Below are positions 23,773 to 33,633 of a DNA stretch of 64,000 nt, piece after piece. Numbering within the stretch: position 1 is the first letter of the stretch; every line of letters begins with the position of its first letter. The notes under the pieces were generated by a model, which searched no databases, was not told where the DNA came from, and was given only the letters and a program-made list of their open reading frames with translations. Location of the stretch: assembly GCF_013201935.1 (NCBI RefSeq), contig NZ_CP053833.1, forward strand, positions 1,178,001 through 1,242,000, in the 5' to 3' direction. Position numbers and translations under genes: made by a program. Origin of the DNA: Arcobacter cloacae (lineage in GTDB: Bacteria; Campylobacterota; Campylobacteria; Campylobacterales; Arcobacteraceae).

Positions 23773-26589
23773 TTATATATTTAATGGTAATTTTATCTTA
23801 AAAATTGCTCCAAATTTACTATTTTTAACACTTAGATTTCCACTACAATGTTCATCAATTATAATTTTACTCATATAAAGTCCTATTCCTGTTCCTTCTT
23901 TTTCTTTTTTTGTTGAAAAATATGGGTCAAAAATTTTCTCTATAATATCGTTAGGAATACCTTTTGCATTGTCTTCAACTTCAATTATTACAAAATCATT
24001 CTCTTTGTAAGTAGAGATTTTTATATTTTTATTTTCTATCTCTTTTTCTATTAGTGCATCTTCTGCATTTTTCAATAAAATCAAAATAACTTGTTGTAAT
24101 TCTGTAGAATAAGATAAAATTTTTTCATTAAATTTATAATCTTTTTCTACTTTTATCTCTTTTGTTTCAAACTGTATTTTAATTATATTTATTGTTTTGT
24201 CTATCAATTCTTCTAATGAAATTTCACTTTTTATTTTATCTGTTTTGAAAAAATTTCTAAAATCATCTATTGTTAAAGAAAGATGTTGCGAATAATCTGT
24301 TATTAAATTTAACTCTTTAGTCAACTCTTCTTTAGAAATTTTTTCATCTAACATTGTTTTTAAAAGTATACTATTTGTTGTAGCACTAATAGCAGCTAAT
24401 GGTTGTCTCCATTGATGAGCAATCATACTTATCATTTCACCCATTTGAGCTAATCTTGATTGTTGAATTAATTGTTTTGTTTTTTCTTCATTTTTTTTAA
24501 TCTCTTCAACAATCCTATCTTCTAATTTATTAGTTAAAGATTCAAGCTCTTTTTCCATCTCTTTTCTTTTATTTATATTTCTAATTACTGTATGAATTAC
24601 AGCTTTATTATCTATTTCTATAGCTGTTAGAACTATTTCTACCCAAATATATATAGAATTTTTACTTAGTAGTGTCCATTCAAAATTACAAACACCATTT
24701 TCCAAAGTTTCATCAATTTTTTTGCTTGAAATAATAGTTGAATCATCATTATTTAGTTGAAATTTCGGTGAAATTTCATCTATTGATTTATTTAAAAGTT
24801 CATCTTTTGAATACTCTAAAAGTTTTAATATAGCTTCATTACAATCTATGATTTTTTTATTTTTTATAAGTAAAACTCCATCTGAAGATTTACTATATAG
24901 TTTTTCAAAAAGCTCTTTTTGCTTTGCTATTAGTTTTGTTTTCTCTTCAATTTCATTATTTGCTATTTTTAAAGCTTTATTATGTCTATTTAAAATTATT
25001 TGTCTATAAGTTAAAATTGATAATAAAATGAAAATAACAGTTAAAATTTTCCACAAAACCGAATAGTCAAAAGGCTCTTTTATGAAAGAGTTGGTCCATT
25101 TATTAAAAATGTTTGTTTTTTCATACTCTGTTATTTCATCAATTGTTTTATTTAAAATTTCATACAAAACAAAATTTTCTTTTAAAACAGCAATATTCGA
25201 AGATAAGTACATATCTGTATATCTTGAAATAAACAAGTCATTAAAGGCATATTTAGAAGAATAATAAGCAATTACAGGTAAAGGCTCAATCGCATAATAT
25301 ACTTTATTGTTATTTACAGCCTCTAATGTTTCAAATTCACTTGAAGTTTCATAAATATCAATATTTGGATATTTCGATTTTAAATAATTGATATTTTCCC
25401 AATTTGATTTTTTAGCCATAGTTTTATCTAAAATTTCTTCTATATTTTCAACAACTGGTTTATTTTTTTGTGTAACAATAGCTAATTTATAACTAGAAAT
25501 AGCATTTGTAAATAAAGCAATATTTTTTAGACTTTTAGTTTGATTAGTTGTAGGAAATATATCACAAATCCTATTTTCTAAGGAATTTTCTGCTATTTTT
25601 GAATTATCAAATTTAATATAATCAAATTTAATATCAAGTTTTTTTGATATTAAATTTAATAAATCAATATTTATTCCTTGATATTGATTTTCTTCATAAA
25701 ATTCAATAGGTTTTAAATCACTAAGAGTACAAACTTTTATTACTCTTTTATTATTGATGTACTCTTTTTCATCAATTGTTAAAAAACTTTTTTTATCTTT
25801 TATATCAGCCGTTCCAAACCATTTTCTTTTTAAATCTAATAATTCAGTTTCAGTTATACTATTTTGAGCTTTATTTAAAATAGAGTTCAATAAAGGTTTG
25901 TTTTTTGATGTTCCAATACTTATTAAACTTATTAGTTTTTCTTCTTCAACATAGTTCGATGGTACAACTTCTGAAATATTTTTTGTTGAAATAATAAAAT
26001 CTAAAACATTTTTTTTATCAATGGTTGCATCAGCTTTTCCTAAAGATAGAAGCTTCAAAGCTTCATAGGAATCTCTAACTAAAATTTGATTAATTTTTGG
26101 GTAGTTTTTTTCTAAATATTGCTGTGCCAAAAAACCTTTTGGCATTACAATAGTTTTTCCTTCTAATTTTTCTAAAGAATCTAAATATTCATTTCCTTTT
26201 TTTACATAAATTGCATTTGATGCAGAATGAAAAGGTGTAGTAAAATTAAAATATTCTTCTCTTTCTTTATTTCTTGAGATATTTAAGATAGCATCAATTT
26301 CATCATCTTTTAACATCTCCATAAATTCATTCCATGAAGGACCTGAAATATACTCTATTTTTATATTTAACTTTTTTGCAAGTAAGTTTGCATAATCAAT
26401 AATAAAACCCTTTGGAGTATTGTTTTCATTGAAATTATATGGAGGCCAGTATTGTTCATTGTGAAATCTTAGAGGTTGATTTTCAAGAAGAAAAATTTTT
26501 TCTTCTTGAGTTAATTTTATCTCTTCATCATCAGCTATTAAAAATAGATTTGAAATGGTAAAAAATAAAAAGATGAATAAAATTTTCAT
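23773..26589 (-). CDS. Sensor histidine kinase with two periplasmic solute-binding (SBP_bac_3) domains
   Basis: 938 aa. An N-terminal signal (KILFIFLFFTISNLFLIADD) leads into two tandem SBP_bac_3 domains (about 30-260 and 280-505; RFHNEQYWPPYNFNENNTPKGFIIDYANLLAKKL opens the first), so the ligand is probably a small amino-acid-like molecule. One membrane helix follows (about 518-536), then a coiled coil, a PAS domain (about 570-690), HisKA with MIAHQWRQPLAAI, and HATPase with EDNAKGIPNDIIEKIFDPYFSTK and GTGIGLYMSK. The H-box matches that of the kinase at 46973. Its ATG shares one base with the stop of the response regulator (TAATG): one operon, regulator first. Confidence 0.88.
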   Translation of the reverse strand: MKILFIFLFFTISNLFLIADDEEIKLTQEEKIFLLENQPLRFHNEQYWPPYNFNENNTPKGFIIDYANLLAKKLNIKIEYISGPSWNEFMEMLKDDEIDAILNISRNKEREEYFNFTTPFHSASNAIYVKKGNEYLDSLEKLEGKTIVMPKGFLAQQYLEKNYPKINQILVRDSYEALKLLSLGKADATIDKKNVLDFIISTKNISEVVPSNYVEEEKLISLISIGTSKNKPLLNSILNKAQNSITETELLDLKRKWFGTADIKDKKSFLTIDEKEYINNKRVIKVCTLSDLKPIEFYEENQYQGINIDLLNLISKKLDIKFDYIKFDNSKIAENSLENRICDIFPTTNQTKSLKNIALFTNAISSYKLAIVTQKNKPVVENIEEILDKTMAKKSNWENINYLKSKYPNIDIYETSSEFETLEAVNNNKVYYAIEPLPVIAYYSSKYAFNDLFISRYTDMYLSSNIAVLKENFVLYEILNKTIDEITEYEKTNIFNKWTNSFIKEPFDYSVLWKILTVIFILLSILTYRQIILNRHNKALKIANNEIEEKTKLIAKQKELFEKLYSKSSDGVLLIKNKKIIDCNEAILKLLEYSKDELLNKSIDEISPKFQLNNDDSTIISSKKIDETLENGVCNFEWTLLSKNSIYIWVEIVLTAIEIDNKAVIHTVIRNINKRKEMEKELESLTNKLEDRIVEEIKKNEEKTKQLIQQSRLAQMGEMISMIAHQWRQPLAAISATTNSILLKTMLDEKISKEELTKELNLITDYSQHLSLTIDDFRNFFKTDKIKSEISLEELIDKTINIIKIQFETKEIKVEKDYKFNEKILSYSTELQQVILILLKNAEDALIEKEIENKNIKISTYKENDFVIIEVEDNAKGIPNDIIEKIFDPYFSTKKEKEGTGIGLYMSKIIIDEHCSGNLSVKNSKFGAIFKIKLPLNI

Positions 26590-27308
26590 TATTCATCTTC
26601 ATATTTTAAAGTGTAACCATAAGAATAAACAGTTTCAAATAAATCAAAATCTAATTTTAATCTTAATCTGTTTATTAAATTCCTTAATTTTTTTGTATTG
26701 TCTTCATAATTATCAAACATATGATATTCAATTTCACTATAAGATTTAGAGGCAGATTGAGGAGAAGAGATGAAAAAATCAAAAATCTTTTGTTCTAATT
26801 TTGATAATTTTATAATATTATTATTTTTTGAAAGTTGTTTAGAATTTTTATCCCAAATAAATCCATTTTTCAATTTTATTTTATTTTTTATTTTTACAGT
26901 AAAATCATATTTTTCAACAATATTAGCTAATGTTTGAATTATTTGTTCAAGTGTATATGGTTTTAAAATATAACCATCTATTCCAGCATTTATACTTTTT
27001 AAAAAATAATCTTTATCGTCATGTGCTGAAAGAACGATTATAGGAATTTTTTTATCTAAATTTCTAATTATTTCTATAAAACCTATACCATCAAGAAGTG
27101 GCATTTTTATATCTGTTATAATTAAATCAAAATCCTGTTTTTCAAATATTTCTAACGCAACTTTTCCATTATTAGCAACCTCTATATTTTTAAAAAAAGA
27201 AGAGAGCATTTTCATTGTTTGTTGTTGAACGGAAAAACTATCTTCAACATAAAGTACATTAAGATTTTTTGTATAAATGATAATATCTTTTATTTTATCT
27301 ACTTGCAT
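26589..27308 (-). CDS. Response regulator, receiver plus winged-helix output (OmpR-like)
   Basis: 239 aa. The receiver domain shows VLYVEDSF (acidic pocket), DLIITDIKMPLLDG (phospho-acceptor Asp), VLSAHDDKDY (Thr/Ser switch replaced by Ser) and ILKPYTLEQ (Lys). The C-terminal part, from LKNGFIWDKNSKQLSK onwards with LRNLINRLRLKLDFDLFETVYSYGYTL, is a trans_reg_C winged helix, ending with the typical V.GYGY-like turn. Partner of the kinase at 23773, with which it overlaps by one base. Target genes unknown. Start ATG at 27308 behind AGGGAAA. Confidence 0.88.
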   Translation of the reverse strand: MQVDKIKDIIIYTKNLNVLYVEDSFSVQQQTMKMLSSFFKNIEVANNGKVALEIFEKQDFDLIITDIKMPLLDGIGFIEIIRNLDKKIPIIVLSAHDDKDYFLKSINAGIDGYILKPYTLEQIIQTLANIVEKYDFTVKIKNKIKLKNGFIWDKNSKQLSKNNNIIKLSKLEQKIFDFFISSPQSASKSYSEIEYHMFDNYEDNTKKLRNLINRLRLKLDFDLFETVYSYGYTLKYEDE

Positions 27309-27398
27309 AATTTCCCTAAAGTCTATTTATTAGACAATTATATGAAAAGATTGTTATTAAGAAGGTTAAAAATTATATTTTAAAAATAAATAATATTT

Positions 27399-27423
27399 AA
27401 AGGAGCTAATTATTAGCTCCTTT
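27399..27423. terminator. Hairpin after ccsBA
   Basis: AAAGGAGCTA (27399-27408) pairs with TAGCTCCTTT (27414-27423), a perfect 10-bp stem with a 5-nt loop, a few bases past the ccsBA stop codon. Confidence 0.7.
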
Positions 27424-27428
27424 TGGTT

Positions 27429-30170
27429 TTATATAGACTCTTTTAAATCTCTATTTTTTATTGCAAGTAAAATAGTAATAATTACAATACTTACAGTTAC
27501 ATAAGCCCATGTAGGAATTGGAACAGGGTCACCTGTTGCATAAGAGTGCATTCCTGATAGGTAGAAGTTTACTCCTAAATAAGTCATTAAAATTGAAGCA
27601 AAAGCTAATAATGAAGCTGTTGCAAATACAAATGGAGTATTAAGTGCTTTTACAAATCTTAAGTGAATTACTAGTACATAAACTACAATTGATACATAAG
27701 CCCAAGTCTCTTTTGGATCCCATCCCCAGTATCTTCCCCAAGATTCATTTGCCCAAACACCACCAAGGAAGTTTCCAATTGTAAGTGCTGCTAATCCAAT
27801 AATTAAAGATATTTCATTAATTGCAGTTACATGTTTAATAATATCATCTAAATGAGGTCTATTTTTTCTAAATATAAACATAATTAGAGTTAAGAATCCT
27901 AAAATGGCACTAAGTCCAAAGAATCCATAAGACGCTGTCAAAATAGAAACGTGGATTGTTAACCAATATGATTTTAAAACAGGTACTAATGTTGTAATTT
28001 GTGGGTCAACATCTGTTAAGTGTGCAGTAAACATAAAAATTCCAGCAATAATAACAGCAGCACTTAAAGCTAAAAGTGATTTTCTAAAGAAAATAACTCC
28101 TGCAAAAATACCTGACCATGAAATATAAACCAAAGTTTCATATATATTTGACCATGGAGCATGACCTGATAACACCCATCTATATCCCATACCAAAAGTA
28201 TGTAATGAGAATAATACAGCCAATATTATAAAGAAAATAGTAGTTGTTTTTTTAGGTTCAAATGAAGGTTTAAATATTACAACAAATGCAACTGCTAACA
28301 TAATAAGACCTAACAATACATAAGCAAGAGTTAATTTAAAGAAAATATCTAACTTATTAAACCAAATTTCTGCATCAATTTTTGATTTTGGAAGAATTAC
28401 ATCAGCTCCTACTTTTTCTTGATACAATGCCATCATATTAATGAAATTATCAACATCTTCCCATTTATTTTCAACAATTGCATTTATAAATCCTCTTGTT
28501 ATACTTTCAATTGCTGCTTGATTTTGACCTGTGAAAATTTGCATTGCTTCAAGTGGTGAATACCATTTATAATTATCATCTTCTGATGATCCATCTTTTA
28601 CTTTTGGATAGATATTTAGTAATGAACCATTAAATACAGAATACATAATATTTAATCTTTCATCAAGCTTTATAATATCCCTTTCGTAAGTTCCTCTATC
28701 TATTGGTTTTGTAAGAAGTGCTTTTTCAGCTTCTGATGCTAATAAATATTCACCATTTCTAAATACTTCAGAAAAGGCAATATATCTATCTTTTTCATCT
28801 ACACCTAAAAATTTTTTTAATTTAGGAGTTTCGATTTTTATCATTTTTACATCTTTCCAAACATCAGGTTTAGATAGCATTCCTAAAATTAATTGATCAG
28901 GAGTCATTCCTAAAAAAGTTGCTTTTCCACTTAATTTTTGAATAATTTCTCTATTTAAAGTAGAAAGTGGTTTCATTCTTCCAGCATTACTTTGTACAAC
29001 AAGTTTTCCAAATTTTTCTGCTGTTTGTAAAGAATCATCTTTTAATTTATTTAAATAATCAACAGTTTGAGCTGTTGTATCAACTTCTTGTTGAGTCTCA
29101 TTTGCTTGTAATGAAGTAGATGCAAATGTACATGCGAAAATAATAGCAATAGAAGCTAAATTTTTACCGCTAACAAATTTTGTTAACTTCCAAAATCTTG
29201 ATTTTTTATCAAAGAAGTTCAAAAATAATCCTAAAGTTAATAAAAAATATCCAAAATATGTTGGCCATTTTCCTGGATCGTTATTTACTGATAAAACCGT
29301 TCCTGTTTCATCAGGGAAATATGAACTTTGGAAGAATAAGAAGTTTCCTTCATTTAAAGTTCTATTCATAAAAATTCTATAATCATAAGATTTTCCATCT
29401 TCTTTTATAACTGTAACTTCAGAGGCATAAGATGAAGGAGACATACTTCCTGGATATCTATCAAGTTGGAAATCATTTAATCTAATAGCAAAAGGTAAAT
29501 CAATAATTTTAGAACCATATTCTAATGTAACTACAATATTATCAAAAGTTAAATCTCTTGGAACTCCTTGTTGTCCTCTTAAACCAGGAAGTCTTATATC
29601 TTGAGTTTTCCCATCAAGGCTTACTTGAACAGTTAAAAGCCCCATACTAGCTTGCTCTTTTTTTGCAAACATAAAATCTTTATAATTAATTTCTAAAGAT
29701 TTATTTTCAAAAATAACTTTGTGAGAAAATTTATTTAATTCAGGGAATAAAGAGGTAAATTCTTCTTGAAAATCTTGGTAATAAACTTTATCACCATCTT
29801 TTATAGTAACTTGTAAATAAGGTTCTAAAGAATGCATTTTATTTACAGTTTGCCCTTCAGGTATTTGCATAATACCTTCATATCCAAAATATCTAGTTAT
29901 ACCAGCACCTATCAAGATAACTACAAATGAAGCATGAAAAATAAATCTAGCTTTATTTTTCCACATTTTATATTTAAAAATTATTCCAGCTAAATTTATA
30001 GTTGTTAATACAAGAACAGTTTCATACCAAAGGTTATTATAAACCAGAACTCTTGCTGAAGATGTACCAAAATCATTTTCAATAAAAGTGGCATATCCAG
30101 CACCAATTGCCAAAATGACAAGTAAAATTAGTGTAGTCTTAAATGAAAATAAGACATCGTAAAGCTTCAA
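27429..30170 (-). CDS. ccsBA: Cytochrome c synthase CcsBA (fused ResB-CcsA)
   Basis: 913 aa, the fused system II cytochrome c biogenesis protein typical of Campylobacterota. The N-terminal ResB part has membrane helices at about 12-30, 45-62 and 78-92, then a large periplasmic region and a further helix near FGYFLLTLGLFLNFF. The C-terminal CcsA part has many helices and the haem-handling WWD-type motif, here GVWANESWGRYWGWDPKETWAYVS. It exports haem and attaches it to CXXCH motifs of periplasmic c-type cytochromes. Starts at TTG 30170 with AAAGGA upstream; terminates at a strong hairpin. It is the core gene at the left side of the second mobile element. Confidence 0.95.
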   Translation of the reverse strand: MKLYDVLFSFKTTLILLVILAIGAGYATFIENDFGTSSARVLVYNNLWYETVLVLTTINLAGIIFKYKMWKNKARFIFHASFVVILIGAGITRYFGYEGIMQIPEGQTVNKMHSLEPYLQVTIKDGDKVYYQDFQEEFTSLFPELNKFSHKVIFENKSLEINYKDFMFAKKEQASMGLLTVQVSLDGKTQDIRLPGLRGQQGVPRDLTFDNIVVTLEYGSKIIDLPFAIRLNDFQLDRYPGSMSPSSYASEVTVIKEDGKSYDYRIFMNRTLNEGNFLFFQSSYFPDETGTVLSVNNDPGKWPTYFGYFLLTLGLFLNFFDKKSRFWKLTKFVSGKNLASIAIIFACTFASTSLQANETQQEVDTTAQTVDYLNKLKDDSLQTAEKFGKLVVQSNAGRMKPLSTLNREIIQKLSGKATFLGMTPDQLILGMLSKPDVWKDVKMIKIETPKLKKFLGVDEKDRYIAFSEVFRNGEYLLASEAEKALLTKPIDRGTYERDIIKLDERLNIMYSVFNGSLLNIYPKVKDGSSEDDNYKWYSPLEAMQIFTGQNQAAIESITRGFINAIVENKWEDVDNFINMMALYQEKVGADVILPKSKIDAEIWFNKLDIFFKLTLAYVLLGLIMLAVAFVVIFKPSFEPKKTTTIFFIILAVLFSLHTFGMGYRWVLSGHAPWSNIYETLVYISWSGIFAGVIFFRKSLLALSAAVIIAGIFMFTAHLTDVDPQITTLVPVLKSYWLTIHVSILTASYGFFGLSAILGFLTLIMFIFRKNRPHLDDIIKHVTAINEISLIIGLAALTIGNFLGGVWANESWGRYWGWDPKETWAYVSIVVYVLVIHLRFVKALNTPFVFATASLLAFASILMTYLGVNFYLSGMHSYATGDPVPIPTWAYVTVSIVIITILLAIKNRDLKESI

Positions 30171-30547
30171 AAAATATCCTTTTTATTTTAATTTTTATGG
30201 TCGATTATATTAATAAGAGGCTAAGCCCGTTATTAATTTTAATGTATCAATAAGATAATAAAATCCCAATAAATCGCACTTTCTATAATTTATTTGATTT
30301 TTTAATATCGCGAATACTTTTCTACTATATTAAAAAATTAGCACGAAATTAACACATTTTTTATCCAATTAACAAAATAGTACTAATAAATAGTAAATCT
30401 TTCATTAACAGCACTAATAAATAGTGTATTTTAATTAATTAAAATTGTAATAAAGTCGGCATTCTATCTTAATGCATCTTTGAATAGCTTGACATAAACT
30501 TGACATAATTCGGACATTTGTATTTTATAGTAAATTAAAATATTTTT
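30171..30547. other. Left end of mobile element: candidate att site and short repeats, no gene
   Basis: 377 bp without an ORF. TTAATAAGAGG at 30210-30220 recurs at 38087-38097 on the far side of the integrase (candidate att). ACTAATAAATAGT occurs twice (30382-30394, 30413-30425), 31 bp apart. TTGACATAA occurs twice with an 11-bp period (30489-30497, 30500-30508), and a similar pair (TTGACACAG, TTGGCACAG, also 11 bp apart) lies at the right end. Such short spaced repeats suit integrase or excisionase arm sites. Confidence 0.45.
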
Positions 30548-33500
30548 TTAATTAATTTTAAAATCATTAAATATTTTATTAAATAAATAATTATATGTAT
30601 GGTCCTGTTTTACTTCCAAATGATAATAATTACTTAATTTATTTATAAAGGTTTTATTTTTATCTAATTCTAATAGCCTATCAAAAACTTTATATTGTTT
30701 TAAAGCATGAATATATATGTTAATGTAAGGTTGAAATGATTTTGTATTTAATATACTATTACTTAGTGCAACTAAATTTTTTAATTGATAACCAATTAAT
30801 ATATATTTATTATAATAACCAAAATAAATAATCGTAAAAATTGAATTAATTAAATTGATTAATAATTGATTTGTAAAAATTTTTTCTATTTCTTCAGAAT
30901 TATTTATTTTTAATGCTGCATATATCAAGAAATAAAACTCATTAACATTTGCACTATTTTTTTGTAATTCTTTTGAGTTTAAAATTCTTATAATATAATT
31001 TAAATCTGTATCTTTAATATTAATTTTATTATTAAAAACAATAATTAACATTCTGTAAAATATTGTTGGATTTTCTGTTAAATAATCCATATTTTTGATT
31101 AAATCAATAATTGTAAAGTTTAATTGAATTTTTGTTTCTACAATTACATTAATAATTCTATTATTTTTAGATAGATTAATTAAATTTTTACTTAGATATT
31201 TTTTTAACTGTATATTAAATTTATTTTCTCGTATGTACTTCATTACAAAATCTAAATCGAAAACATTTATTTTATCCATATCTAAAATTTTTATTATTTT
31301 AGAATATTCTTCAGATTTTTCAAAAAATAATTCTTCTAATTCTTCATCTATATCTATTTTTTCAAGATGTAGATTATCCAATTCAGGTAAATCTATTTCA
31401 AGAGATAGATTATCTAAATCAGGTATATTCATTTCAAGATGTAGATTCCCCAAGTCAGGTATATCTATTTCTTCAAGAGCTATATTATTTAAATCAGGTA
31501 AATTTATTTCAAGAGATAGATTATCTAAAGCAGGTATATCTATTTCTTCAAGTGATATATCATCTAATTCTATATTAAAATTTGCTATATTGGTGTCATT
31601 ATTTGGTATTTCAATTTCTTCTAATTCAAGTAAATTTATAATTTCTTGAATCCAATTAGGTATATATGTAGAATTATATGTTAATGTATATTCTCTACAT
31701 ATTTTTTGTTTAATATTTTTTTCTTCAAGTTGCAATATAAAATTTTCAAACATATTTACATGTTTAGATTTTCCTTTTACATCATCAAATTTTAATAATT
31801 TTTTCCCTCTATGTTCTTTAATTCTTGAAATATTACAGTCTTGATTAAGAATATAAGAATCTAGTACTTCTTCATACAAATCATTTTTAAAAATCTCTTT
31901 TATACTATTAAAGAACTTTTTTGATTCCAAGCAATCTTCAACTTCTGTTTGATAATAATTTGGACTATTTCCTATTTTTTCTAAAGTTGTAGAATTACTT
32001 TCTAACTGTAATCTTCTTAAAAAAATAATTTTATCTTTATCTGAACTAATATTATTGTCTAAACCAGTAATATTTAAATCAGTATCAACTAAACATAAAA
32101 TTTTTCCTTTTACTTTTATTTTATCTTTTTCAGATAAAGAAGCATATAATAAATTATAAATTTTTCTTACATTACCACAGCCACTAACTGGCAAAACTAT
32201 TAATTTTTGATTTTTTGAATTATATTTTAAATAATATTCTAAATATTTTTTATCATCACTTCCTTCACAAATTATCCATTTATTATACTCACTAGATTTT
32301 ATAGAAGTTAAAATTGATGTAATTAATTCAAAAAAACTTTTCATTTCTATATCATCAGGGAAATTGTCATTTCTTTCAAATAAATTGAAAAAATCAAAAT
32401 TTCTTATTTCAAATAAATTTTCTTCTTTATAAATATGGTTAAGATTTCCATAATCTGTTATAGGTAAAAATCCATACCAATGGGTTGTTCCTAAAAATTG
32501 CACATCATGATTTATTGTTAAACTTTCTAATTGTTTAAATTGATTAAATATTTTTTTCATATGCATTGAAGTTTCTGGTTCATCAATTGCTAAAATTACA
32601 TTTTTTTCTCTAATTTTTTCTTGCTTTAAAAATGCTGTTGCTATATCTATTAATGCTTTCCTTTTTTCTCCTGAACTTAACTGCACAATATTTTTTTTAT
32701 TTTTATTTAAACTTCTAATAGAAAAGAATGCTCTAAAAATTTGTTCTCTAATATCTGCTGCCGTTAAGCTTTTTTTACTTTTACCCTCTGCTGAATAAGA
32801 GTAAGTGTCATCAATTTTTTTAATTGTATAATTTATATCAACCATAAATTCTTCTAATTTGTTATTTATTTTATCAACAATATTTATATTTTTTTTTCCA
32901 TCAATTATATTCTTTTCATTTAAAACACTTTCTGTATATTTTAAGATATCTTCTTTTACTAATAGTTGCATTTCAGGGGTTTCCATTCGTAAAATTTCAT
33001 CTACAGGTGTTTCAACTGGAATATAAATATAAGAATAATGATTTCTAATTGAATCTATCAAATTTTTTAAAATATCTTCATTATAATCTTCTATTGAATC
33101 TTTTATTAATTTATCAAAAGAAAATAATAACTTAGCAGTTTTTTTTTCATAATGTAATGGTGAAATGAATAAATAATAATTATCTAAATCATTTAATTCT
33201 TTTATAAAATGATAGAAAGATTTAGTCCATTCATTACTTTTCATATGATTTGTATTATCTATGTCCCAATTTAATAATGTGTAATTAATTGATTCTAAAT
33301 AATTTAATTCTTTTTCTTTTAATTTTAAATTATCTTTTTTTAATAAATGAACAGGTGCAATAAAAACTTCATCTTTATTCTTATTATTTTTATTAATATT
33401 CCAATCTCTTCTTTTGTTAAAATAAATATCGAGTGCTTCCAAAATAGAACTTTTTCCAACTCCATTTTCTCCAATAAAAAAAGAATATGGTTTATTGTTT

Positions 33501-33568
33501 TTTACAATAGGTACAAAACAAGTTCTTTCATAGCTTTTTATATTTCTTAAAAAAATTCCTATTACCAT
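30548..33568 (-). CDS. OLD-like AAA ATPase with TOPRIM-type nuclease domain and a 12-13-residue repeat tract
   Basis: 1006 aa. The N-terminal SMC/ABC-type ATPase has Walker A GENGVGKS (33-40), signature LSSGEKRKALIDIA and Walker B VILAIDEPETSMH, then FLGTTHWYGF (H-loop-like). A TOPRIM-like region follows: WIICEGSDDKKYLEYYL (about 430-447) and CLVDTDLN (about 490). Residues about 668-742 hold six imperfect repeats of the form LDNLSLEI(D/N)LP(D/E). The last ~250 residues are helical. ATPase-TOPRIM proteins of the OLD family, and fused ATPase-DUF4435 proteins of PARIS type, are anti-phage nucleases, so this is probably the element's defence cargo. It is divergent from an unknown gene at 33634 that may be a partner. 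Confidence 0.72.
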   Translation of the reverse strand: MVIGIFLRNIKSYERTCFVPIVKNNKPYSFFIGENGVGKSSILEALDIYFNKRRDWNINKNNKNKDEVFIAPVHLLKKDNLKLKEKELNYLESINYTLLNWDIDNTNHMKSNEWTKSFYHFIKELNDLDNYYLFISPLHYEKKTAKLLFSFDKLIKDSIEDYNEDILKNLIDSIRNHYSYIYIPVETPVDEILRMETPEMQLLVKEDILKYTESVLNEKNIIDGKKNINIVDKINNKLEEFMVDINYTIKKIDDTYSYSAEGKSKKSLTAADIREQIFRAFFSIRSLNKNKKNIVQLSSGEKRKALIDIATAFLKQEKIREKNVILAIDEPETSMHMKKIFNQFKQLESLTINHDVQFLGTTHWYGFLPITDYGNLNHIYKEENLFEIRNFDFFNLFERNDNFPDDIEMKSFFELITSILTSIKSSEYNKWIICEGSDDKKYLEYYLKYNSKNQKLIVLPVSGCGNVRKIYNLLYASLSEKDKIKVKGKILCLVDTDLNITGLDNNISSDKDKIIFLRRLQLESNSTTLEKIGNSPNYYQTEVEDCLESKKFFNSIKEIFKNDLYEEVLDSYILNQDCNISRIKEHRGKKLLKFDDVKGKSKHVNMFENFILQLEEKNIKQKICREYTLTYNSTYIPNWIQEIINLLELEEIEIPNNDTNIANFNIELDDISLEEIDIPALDNLSLEINLPDLNNIALEEIDIPDLGNLHLEMNIPDLDNLSLEIDLPELDNLHLEKIDIDEELEELFFEKSEEYSKIIKILDMDKINVFDLDFVMKYIRENKFNIQLKKYLSKNLINLSKNNRIINVIVETKIQLNFTIIDLIKNMDYLTENPTIFYRMLIIVFNNKINIKDTDLNYIIRILNSKELQKNSANVNEFYFLIYAALKINNSEEIEKIFTNQLLINLINSIFTIIYFGYYNKYILIGYQLKNLVALSNSILNTKSFQPYINIYIHALKQYKVFDRLLELDKNKTFINKLSNYYHLEVKQDHTYNYLFNKIFNDFKIN

Positions 33569-33633
33569 TTTATTTATCCAATAAATTATTATATATGTAG
33601 TTATTATATAATATTTTTTTTAAAGGAAATTAA

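Noticed and set aside
30210-30235. tRNA fragment as att site
   Set aside because: A segment resembling tRNA-like GCCCG was considered, but no cloverleaf can be formed.
30382-30425. CRISPR-like repeat unit
   Set aside because: Only two copies, 13 bp, with no further units or cas genes; spacing fits protein-binding boxes instead.
31233-31649. 138-aa plus-strand ORF with SGKSISRDRLSKSG-type repeats
   Set aside because: It is the antisense reading of the repeat tract in the OLD-like ATPase; the real repeats are in the minus-strand frame.
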